64,000 nucleotides of DNA from Drosophila miranda (lineage: Eukaryota > Arthropoda > Insecta > Diptera > Drosophilidae). The stretch lies in contig NC_046677.1 in the NCBI RefSeq assembly GCF_003369915.1, positions 25,500,913 to 25,564,912 of the forward strand. Reading direction: 5' to 3'. The translations under genes and the position numbers were made by a program. The notes under the pieces are model-generated. The model was given only the letters and a program-made list of their open reading frames with translations. It ran no database searches and was not told the DNA's origin. Below, piece after piece: positions 23,456 through 33,677 of this stretch (positions within the stretch are counted from its first letter, which is position 1; each line of letters starts with the position of its first letter).

Positions 23456-24826
23456 ATGAGCAACGGCGGCAGTGCTGGGGGGCTGGGCGGCACCCGTCCT
23501 CCACCACGCATCGATGGCATGGTGTCACTGAAGGCAAGTACAAAAATAAGTAATTCGCCGCGAACAAAATGGCGGCCGGCTGCGTCAGACCAGACAACGT
23601 TGTCCGGGTTATCTAACCTCTCACTTTTTGCATATAAAAATAATTGGCATTTAATATTTTCAGGTCGACAATCTCACATATCGCACGACTCCAGAGGACT
23701 TGCGTCGCGTCTTTGAGCGTTGCGGAGAAGTCGGTGATATTTACATACCGCGCGACCGCTACACACGTGAGAGCCGAGGCTTTGCTTTCGTGCGGTAAGT
23801 TTCCCCCAACGGAGAAAGGGGCTTTCTCTTTAAAATTCTGGCGGTTATCTTCTTGCATTTCTTGCTACAAAATATATGCACATTACCCTTATGTTCGTAT
23901 TCCCAGCAATATGAGATGCCAGATAAAATGTGTTCTCTTGCAACTGTTGCCTACCAAAACCCTGCTAGCCAACATACTGCGAATGCTACAATAAATTCTA
24001 TCAATAGGTTTCATTCGACATCATCTCCGCATTATTCGCTATCCTCGAAGATGTCTCAGCTACATTCTGGACATTTTCTTCAGCCACAATGCCAGAAAAA
24101 CTGTGTTCTCTTGCAACTGTTGCCTACCAAAACCCTGCTAGCCAACATACTGCGAATACCACAAGAACTCCTGTCTATATGCTTCATCCGATATCATCTC
24201 TGCATTATCCGCTATCCTTGAAAATGTTTCAGCTTCCATTCTGGACATTTTCTTCAGCCAAAATGCCAGAAAAACTGTGTTCTCTTGCAACTGTTGCCTA
24301 CCAAAACCCTGCTAGCCAACATACTGCGAATACCACAACCCAGCTGGATTTATGTCTAAATGAATAGATATATGTGATCATTTCTAATATTTAAATTTCT
24401 CCCATCTGCAGGTTCTATGACAAACGTGATGCTGAGGACGCACTGGAGGCAATGGATGGTCGCATGTTAGATGGCAGGGAGCTCCGTGTCCAGATGGCTC
24501 GTTATGGCCGTCCCTCGTCGCCCACTCGTAGCAACGGTCGTCGCGGCGGAGGGTCTGGTGGTGGTGGCGGAGGAGGTGGTGCTGGCGGTGGAGGTGGTGG
24601 TGGAGGCGGTCGTCGTCGCTCGCGTTCCCGTTCACCTATACGCCGCCGTTCGCGTAGTCCACGTCGTCGCTCTTACTCGCCGCGGTCGCGCTCTCAGTCG
24701 GCGGCCAGCCATTCGCCTGAGCGTCGCACCAAGTTCTCGCGCAGTCCAGTGCGCGGCGAAAGTCGTAATGGGATCGGAGCATCCGCCTTAGCTGTTGGAG
24801 CCTCCAGAAGTCGTAGTCGCTCTTAA
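23456..24826 (+). CDS. SC35: SR splicing factor SC35 (SRSF2 homologue)
   Basis: Nuclear SR protein that binds exonic enhancers and helps define splice sites. Exons 23456-23533, 23664-23794 and 24412-24826 give 207 residues. One RRM fills residues about 24-100, with RNP2 (KVDNLTY) and RNP1 (RGFAFVRF). A glycine-rich linker follows, then an RS domain ([14 protein letters not shown]) ending SRSRSRS. Intron 1 uses a GC donor (AAG followed by GCAAGT) with a normal AG acceptor; this split keeps the frame K-VDNL. Intron 2 holds a three-copy tandem repeat. A 65-nt intron-like segment follows the stop. Identification is secure from the RRM/RS layout and the conserved N-terminus. Confidence 0.95.
23918..24345 (+). 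repeat. Three-copy tandem repeat inside SC35 intron 2
   Basis: A unit of about 171-174 bp starting near ATGCCAGA recurs at about 23919, 24089 and 24263. Each copy contains TTGCAACTGTTGCCTACC. Copies 2 and 3 are most alike; copy 1 is more diverged. It makes up most of the 617-bp intron. Confidence 0.85.
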
Positions 24827-24851
24827 TTATCCACGTTCCAATTGGTGCGAG

Positions 24852-24916
24852 GTGAGTGCGAAATGGCTTTAATGGATGGAATTTATCTTTAATCCGTATT
24901 CATCTTTGCTTTGCAG
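24852..24916 (+). other. Possible 3'UTR intron of SC35
   Basis: A strong donor (GAG followed by GTGAGT) and an acceptor after a pyrimidine-rich stretch (CTTTGCAG) frame 65 nt starting 25 nt after the stop codon. Vertebrate SRSF2 autoregulates by splicing in its 3'UTR, so a similar switch is possible. Not shown by sequence alone. Confidence 0.4.
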
Positions 24917-27145
24917 TTTTTTACTCGCTCAAAAGACAGAGATCCCGATCATGGATCTTGCTCTACATCCTGTCATGCTGTACCAGAACAGCAGGTATAC
25001 AAACAAAAAAATTGAACAGTCTTACACATTACACAACTATTTATAGAAAACGTATTTTAAGTTTTGGCAAGGAAAACAATTAGAGAACACGCACTATAAT
25101 GTTCAGGATGAGATCCCCACCTCACCAGGTGGGCTCCCGATACGTTTGTTCTTAATGCGCCCATCCCATACCGCAAGAGAGGTGTTCTAGGGATTTTGAT
25201 ATACTTGGTAGCATTTAGTTATTTTTGGCAATTGGCCAATTGTGTAGTGCTTCATTAACAAGACAAAATAAAACTCAAAATAACTCGGCTACGAAATTCC
25301 CGGAAGTAAAATACAAAGAAGATAATGAGACAAGAGAATGAATGAATATTAAAGGAGAAACAGTTTGATCCCTCTCTCTGTTTGTTTCGTTCCGTTCCGT
25401 TTGTGTTGCTCGTTTCGTTCGTTCGTTCTTTGTTTAAATTTAACAAACAAAACTTATTAACCAGCTTCTCCCACTCATTCTACACATTTATTATATATGC
25501 AGGCAAATTGGTGTGTGGCAGTGTTGCGGTTGAAAGATAATGTTATGGTTATTGCGAGGGAGGAGAGGAGAGATCAGATCAGATCAGCAGAGAGGCATCA
25601 GAGCATCTTCTTCTTCCCCCGTCCAGCGCTAGCAGAGACAACACGACACGAGAGCGGACATCGCGTAGCTGTTGCTGTTGCTGCTGCCGTTGCCGTTGGC
25701 GTTTCCTGTCAGCCGCTGTCGCCGCCCCGCCTCCGCTGCTGCTACCGCTGTTGCTGTTGCTGCTGCTGCACTCGAGATCCAGAGCAGAGTGGGAGAAAAA
25801 GGGATATATAGACTATTTCTTTGGCTGTTTGCCGTTTCCCGGTTCCGGTTTCCTGTTACTTCACTTCTCTCGTCCCGTCGTTTGTTGCTGGTTGCTGGTT
25901 GGCGTTGTTGGTGTTTTCCTGTCTGGTGTTGCCGCTTGGCGTTTGGTGGGCGTCCATTTTAAGTTTAGGCGAAAACATTTCCAGCAAAACTACCACGGTA
26001 TCGCAATGGACTCTGCAAATACAGGAATCCCTAAACCACCTGTGGCCTGGACTTCTCGGATCTCGTAGATCAGCGCGGTAAGTGCCTAACATAACGAAAA
26101 CTAATATTTAAACTTGCAGCTTAAAAAAATAATGAATGAAAACGAATTCATCTATCCCTACTGTTTTTTTCTTTTGGAAAGAGAGTAAACTTGTTTTAAA
26201 CGATTTTGAATTGAATTGCGGCTGAAGATTAATCAAAACTACAAGTATTGCAGTGGGCGGGAATGACTATGTATATTTGCACATTAATTACAAGCATTCG
26301 TTCCAATAAACTAACCTGACTTTCGGCTTTTAATCCATTTAAAATTATTAGTTCAATCATAATTTTAACAAACGATTCAAGTTTAGTGATTTAGCTGTTC
26401 TTTTTTTTTTTTTGAAATTTTCCTTGTTATCAGATTGCGAGAGATAAGGTGCGAGGAGTCCAAGTGACTGCTCATCCAGGAAGAAGCGTTCATCTAGAGC
26501 ATCTGATTTTTGCGTCCGCTGAGGTGGCATCATGAACAGTTGCAGTTGCAGCTGTTGACGGCGACAATATACCATGCATGTCCTCGCTGACATCACTTAC
26601 GGAGTTGTGTCTAACACCCGACGAGTTTCTCGCGGATTGCAGACGGCTGCACTTTGATGATAAGACTTCCCTTACGACCACATATGGTTCTACTGCTGCT
26701 ACTCCTCCGACTCAAAAACCAATCAAACCATCTACTCCATCTGCTCCTCCGATCCCATAGTCACCTGGCTGCAGACCAAGTGGACCAACATTGTGATCAG
26801 TGGGCACGTCGTCTGGTCTGGCGCACCGGAAACATACTGCAACCCACAATCAAAAGCAAACGGAAGAAAGACGCTGCGAGACTGTAAATTTTCATGTAAT
26901 AAATATTCATCGCAATGCGACGAAGTAGGCATTTCTCACCTCCTGGCCCCACCGCGTGTCACGACCCGTTTCCAACGGCCTCGAGCAGGGCAGGCGGGTG
27001 TTTTATTGACTTAACATTTGGCAGGGCAACCGAGAGGCACATCAGAGATTCAGTCTACAAGCTGCTCTGCTTTGTTCAGTGTTACATACTATATATATCA
27101 GTTCAAAATTCAGTTGATAAAAAGAAAAAGAATTATTCTAGCATC
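24917..27145. other. SC35 3' region and intergenic sequence
   Basis: Mostly non-coding. A CTG/CCG-rich (opa-like) tract lies at about 25666-25770, and a possible 5' exon ends at a GTAAGT donor near 26080. The only coding-like signal is the ambiguous stretch at 26432-26887, listed separately. Confidence 0.5.
26432..26887 (+). other. Possible exon or decayed gene, frame unclear
   Basis: A long T-run and CTTGTTATCAG make a strong acceptor at 26431, and AATAAA at about 26899-26904 makes a plausible poly(A) signal. Protein-like stretches occur in different frames: LTPDEFLADCRRLHFDDK in frame from 26578 (stop 26758), and a basic C-terminus SKRKKDAARL in another frame ending at 26887. No single frame joins them without an undetected intron or a frameshift. 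Either a small two-frame gene with a hidden intron, or a pseudogene. I do not recognise a family. Confidence 0.25.
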
Positions 27146-27780
27146 ATGATAAAGTACACGACGGTGCAGCTGCGCAATGACTCGTACGAGCCGGATCTGC
27201 GCTCGGAGGGCACCTATATCTGCCAGTTTCCAAAACCCCCACCGCCGCCGCCCTTTGGCGACACGGGCACCTGGCATGGACATCTGGAGCCCCATGAGCG
27301 TCTGTTCTACCACCAGACAATGAACTCGGTGCGCTACAGCAAGCGTTATCGTGGTAACCCGAATATACCCAAGGATTCGCTGGACTTTCAGCTGCAATCG
27401 CGCTACGATCATAGCCGGGAGTGCTTCCCGGAGAAGGTGGACTCGGTGCTGCAGCGCGAGACGTGCACGGCGATCTGTAGTTGGTCAGCGCCTGGCGGGG
27501 CAAAGGAGGTCGGTGCCAAGTATCAGACATTTAGGGTTTTGCGCAATACGCGCTTTATTCGCCGGAAACAAGAGGACGCTTTGGGTCATCCGCTTCGCAT
27601 TGGTAAGTGTCCGCGCCATATTTCCATAAACTAAACTAATTCGTGTCTTCCTCTACAGGCGGCTGCAAGGAGAAGATTCATCCGCATAGCGTCAAGCTCA
27701 TCTGCAGCGGCGTTCACAATCAATTGGTCAACAATGGCTTCTCACGCCAGACCTCAGATGGCAACTTCTTCCGTTATTAG
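27146..27780 (+). CDS. CFAP276/C1orf194-like ciliary protein
   Basis: Two exons, 27146-27602 and 27659-27780, give 192 residues. It resembles the human axonemal microtubule inner protein CFAP276 in order and motif. IPKDSLDFQL near residue 73 lies where the human protein has IPKDDLDFRL. The C-terminus NNGFSRQTSDGNFFRY parallels its NGGYSRKKDGGFF ending. A proline run (PPPPPPFG) sits near residue 35. CFAP276 binds inside doublet microtubules of motile cilia; in a fly that would mean sperm tails and perhaps chordotonal neurons. The match is from memory of the human protein, so the family call is good but not certain. It converges on Trm1 with only 117 bp between stop codons. Confidence 0.72.
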
Positions 27781-27897
27781 CTCCTCCTCCTTCAATCAAA
27801 AGGGGAAGGCGGGAATTGTGTTGTATAACTTTATATATAACTGTATAACTTTATTGAAAATTAAATTTTGACAAGGAAGCAGCCCCATAAAGCAACG

Positions 27898-29790
27898 TCA
27901 CGCAGTCGCTTCCTCCAGCTTGGGCTGCTTGGGGAGATGTGCCTCTGCCACCTCCTCTTCTGCTTCCACCTGTTCCTCCTCTTGTGGCCCCACTACCTCC
28001 TGTGACGTTTTATGGCGCTGCTTCTTGTTCTGGTTGCGATAGCTTTTTGGCAGTTTATTTTCTCCAATCCTGAAAAAGCAGAGAATAAGTCTACAATATA
28101 TTCGAAGAGCTTTAGAGGGATGGGCTTACATGATGGTAGCCCTTGTGCCCGGGCCCCAGTGTGGCGCGGGGTTGGTTTGGAAGCGTGAGAGCGCCGAGCG
28201 GCGACTCTTTGGATTGGCCGCGGCATGCAGCTCGTCGAACTCGTAAACCCTGGAGCAGGGCTGCGACAGTATGGCCTGCAAGGGAGTACCTGGAATCATC
28301 CTTTCCGGCCGCACTGGATGCCGCTTGCTCCAGCAGCGCAGAATGTCCCACAGAACGGATGGTGGGGCATCTGTTTTCAGCGAGTTCTTCGAAGCATGTG
28401 AGTAGGACACACGATAGCCGGCATGCAAAAGGGCGGACCTGAACTTCAGCATGGGCACAATTTCCAGCTTTAGCACGGAGCACAGCTTGTCGGGTGTGTA
28501 GTACAGTGGGACATCGGACAGTTCTTCCTGAACCACGGATAGGACGCCCACGATGCGTCGTTGCGTGCCGAGCGCACTTAGGGGTGTCTCCTGCACTGCA
28601 TCAAGCAAGTCCTTAACAAAGTCCGGGTTGTGTAGGGGTGCCGACCAGATGGGGCCGCCCAGGTGATGCCTGTGGCAGCAGTGCTCGCATTGGGAGTTCA
28701 CCGCCGGACCCGTTGGGATGCCATACTTGAGCTGCTGGGGATTGCCGGCCGTGGGATTTGGTTTGGTGATGCCCAGGGGCTGGAGCGTGTACGTATCGCA
28801 GCCTGTGCACTGATACAGCCAGGACTGTTTGCTCATGGACAGCTTGCAATGGGCCTGGCCCACATGCACACGCACGAAGATACGCACGTAGAAGTCCGCC
28901 GAGACGCTCAGCAGAGGCTCAATGTACTTGCCATGCCTGTTCGCATGACTCTCTATGCAGTGCAGCAGGATACGCAGGGCCATCTCGTGGCAGCACTTCA
29001 TCCGGAGTGGCACCGATCCGTACTTCACGTAGCAGGCCTCCGGGGCGTTGCCGGCTAACACAGCCATGTCGGTGGCCGTGACCAGGAGCAGGCCACCATC
29101 TACCAGGCACTGCATGGCGCCGTCTAGAAAGCGATTCGGACAGCCGTAGGGATCGAGATCAACGGCATCGAAGCGTTTCTCCTGAGCGGTGGACAGATAC
29201 ATCAGCGTCCTGCAATGGAATTACGATTATTACAAAAGGTTGGCAGACTCTGATTCGCTTGGTTCTTACATGGCATCCGCATGGCTGGCCTCGATCAGCG
29301 ACTCCACTTTGTTGTGCTGCACATTGGCGTTGATGGACTGGACGGCCTGACGCGACAGATCGTTGGCCACTATCTGACGGACACCGGCTATCTCCTGGGC
29401 ATATCGTATACTGCGCAGTCCCGTCGCAGCCAAAGCCTCCAGAATCCGCAATCCATCGGCGTACTGTGTGCCTGCCACGTACGTTACGGGCGTAGGAATC
29501 GGCGGAGTAGCCTCCTCCTCGCCGTGCACCTGCTTGCGTTGCTTTTTAAGCGCCTTCTCGCATCGCTCCTTCGACAGACGCTGCTGGTAGACGTTCAGAA
29601 CGGCGATGCTCAGGTCTCGATTGAATTCCTGCACCGGATTGTAGAAGACATTGCCGCCAGACACGATCTCGGCGTGGCGCTCGCGGATAACGTGCTCATT
29701 GGGATTCTTCGGAACGGCATCTTGCAATAGGACATGTTTTTCCTCAACAACCTGATGCTTTTCTTCGTCAATTTCCATTTGTTCATCCAC
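27898..29790 (-). CDS. tRNA (guanine26-N2)-dimethyltransferase, Trm1
   Basis: S-adenosylmethionine-dependent enzyme that makes m2,2G at position 26 of tRNAs. Three exons, 29790-29270, 29209-28130 and 28069-27898, give 590 residues. Class I methyltransferase motifs are visible: ILEALAATGLRSIRYA as the SAM-binding loop near residue 115, IVANDLS for motif II, and the catalytic-site DLDPYG near residue 190. A Cys-rich zinc-binding region (YQCTGCD, CEHC) and a Trm1-type C-terminal domain follow, ending in a Lys-rich then Glu-rich tail that could help nuclear localisation. An alternative start lies four codons downstream (MEIDEE). It is the neighbour of eRF3 in D. melanogaster as well (CG6388), which supports the call. 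Confidence 0.94.
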
Positions 29791-29807
29791 GTGTGGCGGA
29801 TTTATCG

Positions 29808-29915
29808 TTAAAATATACCGTCTGACCCTCAGAAATATACCAAAATATACCGTTTAATTTTAAAAATATACTGACGAATTAAAGGGATACTTTACATATT
29901 CTTCGATTTTGAGGC
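29808..29915 (-). promoter_or_regulatory. Trm1 promoter: motif 6 array
   Basis: Upstream of Trm1, read on the minus strand, there are four GGTATATTTT/CAGTATATTTT-type motif 6 sites within about 80 bp. They align with the same arrangement before SC35 (shared AATTCGTCAGTATAT and TATTTCTGAG words). No clear motif 1 follows. Confidence 0.6.
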
Positions 29916-30029
29916 GCGCCAAATAGAAATTGTTTGAAAGTGAATGAACCAACCAAAAGCCCTCGCAAAGTGACAGTTTTTAAATAAATCGGGTATAGGG
30001 TATACCCTATCCATAAATATGCAGTTCAC

Positions 30030-30245
30030 AGTTAACAAATATGTAGTTACCGCGTCGTTACCATGTTAAAAAGAGACATTTTTCGTGACCTACTTTGTTT
30101 AAATCTAATTTTATGAACAATCATATAAAAGGAGTCCTTAAAAATTGTAGAAAATTTGATCAACAATCGAAACAAATTATGTATACAGGGCTGAGGGTTC
30201 TAGCCAGCTAGTAATATTCAACCGAATATCAAAATTAAGGAATAC
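30030..30245 (+). repeat. Dispersed promoter repeat copy upstream of the palindrome
   Basis: Plus-orientation homologue of the sequences upstream of SC35 and cpb. Shared words include CTAGTAATATTC-ACCGAATATCAAAA and GGAATA. It lacks the motif 6/motif 1 block at its 3' end and stops about 200 bp before the left arm. Confidence 0.5.
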
Positions 30246-30448
30246 TTATGATATGACGCGGCGGTAGACGAACGCCAGAGTCGAAAATTCTGGGAGCCCT
30301 GTTGAAAGTTAATTCAAAACCGATGTCACAGCTCCCCATAGAGATTACGAATAGTTGAATCCTTCTGAGAGATATATTACCACGGATAAGAGACCCGAGG
30401 CTTAAATCATCACTTTTCCGTATCTTTCGCCGCTCTGGTAATTCTAGG

Positions 30449-32062
30449 TGCTGCCGAATCGTTACTGCATCCACGATCGCGTGCATCGCGCCAGCAGTTT
30501 GTTGTTTGTACCCCTATTGATCTTTTCCATTGACTATATTTTCTTGGTTCTTCCTTTATAGCTACAAACTGCTATGCCGCGATCCCCTACTCTTACCCCG
30601 CCAGGTAAAGTTATGAAACTATTATTTATTCATTTACTTTATTTATCTCTTCGTTTCATTTTAGCAGTTCCGCCCCTCCGGTGGCCAGGAATACCTTTTG
30701 CGTGCCCGCGGACACCGATATGCCGACCATCGTTTACCAGAGACTTCAAAATTCTGCTATACCGGTTCATTTGAGCGAGTGTGCGCTAGATGACGGCTGT
30801 CCACTCCAGGCGCCCGACCCGCTGACATCGCGAACTCCCCCCGCCGGATTCTGCGAGCGGGGCAACGTTGCCATGATGCCACGATGCTCCTCTCGGGACA
30901 TGATTCCTGCGCGCAAGGCTGTGGTCTTTGAGTCCAGCCATTGCCATGGTCCTCTTCCTTGCGTCCCACGGTACCTACTCCGCGGGTGATTCCTCCGAAG
31001 CTCCTCGTCCGTTCTTGAGTTCCAAGGGATATGTTCCTGGCTGGATTGTGGCAACCACTGGCTGTCTTGCTGCTGGCCATAGACATTATGTCGCTGCTAT
31101 ATCGCTATGGGCTTCAGTTTCGAGACGCGTAAGTAAATCAGTATATAATTGTATATACATATATATTAAAATATGTATATCTTCCTTCATAGAGGACTTA
31201 TTTGCCCACGCCAGACGGAATCCAAGTCAGACAGAATCGTAATCCAGCAGGACAGAAGCGCTCCTTTGCAAGAGCCCAAACCTAAATAGCTGCCGCATCT
31301 TTTGACCTGGCCATCGACAACTATCTCAAGGACTTTGGCCATGGCAACCAAGGAGCAGCTGCGCGGTCTACTAGACTCTAGATAGATCTCGTTGTTGTTA
31401 GGTTTAAGGATACATACATACATATGTACCTCTATACATTTAGATAGTAGATATAAATGTAATCAACTTGTTTATTTATTTATACTAAGTTAAGTTATGA
31501 TGAATAAAACTATTGAATAATCATCCTTGCTGTATCCTGTATCGGGGAAACTATCCCAACTACAAAAAGGCGTGAAAGCTAGCGGAGAAAGCTAAGTACT
31601 TTTGATTGGGCAAAATGTCCTTGATCCTTGATAAGGACTCCATAAAATCAGGGACGATTTTCCGATCACAGGAAGCCGTCGCACGTCCCGATCGGGCCAC
31701 AAAAAGCCGAGAAAACTAAATATACGTTGTTGGAGTCCTTACGGAAGGATCAAGGACATTTTTCTGATCACGGGGGGCCACAAATAACGGAGAAAGCAAG
31801 TATATACATATGTCTGGAGAAAATATCCTTGATCGTTGGTCCTTGAAAAGGACTTCATAAATTCAGGGACATTTTTCCCAGCACGGGAAGCCGTCGCATG
31901 TCTCGATCGGGCCTCAAATAACGGAGAAAACAAAACTGGCTTGTAACTGGCCTTAAAAATGTAGTTCATGAAATCCCCAATGTGGGCGCCACCGTACAAA
32001 AAAAAAAACTCGCATGAAATGTCCAAAATCTGGATGGAATACCAGGCGAACAGGAATCAGCA
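30449..32062 (+). repeat. Left arm of palindrome
   Basis: This 1.6-kb arm is repeated in inverted orientation at 32143-33677, with long stretches of identity and scattered small indels. Its outer end is the word CTGCCGAATCG near 30451, matched in inverted form near 33667. About 80 bp of unmatched sequence separates the arms. Near the centre (31600-31930) the arm contains diverged tandem repeats built on words such as GGGAAGCCGTCGCATGTC and AACGGAGAAA. Confidence 0.92.
30574..31289 (+). pseudogene. Gene-like copy in left palindrome arm, unrecognised
   Basis: Exon-like pieces are joined by intact introns: a short exon ending at 30603 (GTAAAG donor, TTTTAG acceptor near 30664), a long middle exon to 31128, and a last exon 31193-31289. 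The last two join in frame to give a likely membrane segment ([16 protein letters not shown]) and a hydrophilic tail ending LQEPKPK. The middle exon also has a different open frame (30681-30989) with DDGCPLQ and several cysteines. The two frames are not connected here, and the membrane-segment frame carries a TGA near 31016. I do not recognise the family. Introns rule out a simple retrocopy. It may be a decayed gene, or the arm may serve as RNA only. Confidence 0.5.
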
Positions 32063-32142
32063 GAAGGTCGATGACTTTTTAAAATTTTGAGCCCCCTAAA
32101 GTATGCTGCGATATTTTTTTTTGGCAATTGCTGCAATTGCTT

Positions 32143-33677
32143 GCTACCGATTCTGTTCGCCTGGTATCCCATCCAGATTCTGGCGAGTTAAGCCAGCTAC
32201 AAGCCAGTTTTGTTTTCTCCGTTATTTGAGGCCCGATCGTGCGCCGGCTTCCCGTGCTCGGAAAAATGTCCCTGATTTTATGAAGTCCTTTTCAAGGACC
32301 AACGATCAAGGATATTTTCTCCAGACATATGTATATACTTGCTTTCTCCGTTATTTGTGGCCCCCCGTGATCAGAAAAATGTCCTTGATCCTTCCGTAAG
32401 GACTCCAACAACGTATATTTAGTTTTCTCGGCTTTTTGTGGCCCGATCGGGACGTGCGACGGCTTCCTGTGATCGGAAAATCGTCCCTGATTTTATGGAG
32501 TCCTTATCAAGGATCAAGGACATTTTGCCCAATCAAAAGTACTTAGCTTTCTCCGCTAGCTTTCACGCCTTTTTGTAGTTGGGATAGTTTCCCCGATACA
32601 GGATACAGCAAGGATGATTATTCAATAGTTTTATTCATCATAACTTAACTTAGTATAAATAAATAAACAAGTTGATTACATTTATATCTACTATCTAAAT
32701 GTATAGAGGTACATATGTATGTATGTATCCTTAAACCTAACAACAACGAGATCTATCTAGAGTCTAGTAGACCGCGCAGCTGCTCCTTGGTTGCCATGGC
32801 CAAAGTCCTTGAGATAGTTGTCGATGGCCAGGTCAAAAGATGCGGCGGCTATTTAGGTTTGGGCTCTTGCAAAGGATCGCTTCTGTCCTGCTGGATTACG
32901 ATTCTGTCTGACTTGGATTCCGTCTTGCGTGGGGAAATAAGTCCTCTATGAAGGAAGATATATTTTAATATATATGTATGTATATACAATTATATACTGA
33001 TTTACTTACGCGTCTCGAAGCTGAAGCCCATAGCGATATAGCAGCGACATAATGTCTATGGCCAGCAGCAAGACAGCCAGTGGTTGCCACAATCCAGCCA
33101 GGAACATATCCCTTGGAACTCCAGAACGGACGAGGAGCTTCGGAGGAATCACCCGCGGAGTAGGTACCGTGGGACGCAAGGAAGAGGACCATGGCAATGG
33201 CTGGACTCAAAGACCACAGCCTTGCGCGCAGGAATCATGTCCCGAGAGGAGCATCGTGGCATCATGGCATCGTGGCCCCGCGTGCAGAATCCGGCGGGAA
33301 GTTCGCGATTTCAGCCGGTCGGGCGCCTGGAGTGGACAGCCGTCATCTAGCGCAAATGAACCGGAATAGCAGAAGTTTGAAGACTCTGGTAAACGATGGT
33401 CGGCATATCGGTGTCCGCGGGCACGCAAAAGGTATTCCTGGCCGCCGGAGGGGCGGAACTGCTAAAATGAAACGAAGAGATAAATAAAGTAAATGAATAA
33501 ATAATAGTTTCATAACTTTACCTGGCGGGGTAAGAGTAGGGGATCGCGGCATAGCAGTTTGTAGCTATAAAGGAAGAACCAAGAAAATATAGTCAATGGA
33601 AAAGATCAATAGGGGTACAAACAACAAACTGCTGGCGCGATGCACGCGATCGTGGATGCAGTATCGATTCGGCAGCA
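32143..33677 (-). repeat. Right arm of palindrome
   Basis: Inverted copy of 30449-32062, about 80 bp shorter through small indels. Examples are loss of about 70 bp near the centre and 10 bp near 33351 relative to the left arm. Confidence 0.92.
32834..33552 (-). pseudogene. Gene-like copy in right palindrome arm, unrecognised
   Basis: Counterpart of the left-arm gene, transcribed toward the centre so the two copies are tail to tail. The membrane-segment frame is open over 33006-33197, without the stop seen in the left copy. The last exon keeps the same frame and ends with the same TAG after LQEPKPK, with a few amino-acid changes. A 10-base deletion near 33351 shifts the upstream frame. Each copy therefore carries its own lesions. 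Family unknown. Confidence 0.45.

Noticed and set aside
25986-26068. Short frame MDSANTGIPKPPVAW before a GTAAGT donor as a start exon
   Set aside because: It meets a stop codon before the donor, and no continuing exon fits. At most it is an untranslated exon or an upstream frame.
28663-29058. Plus-strand frame opposite Trm1
   Set aside because: Shadow of the conserved methyltransferase coding strand.
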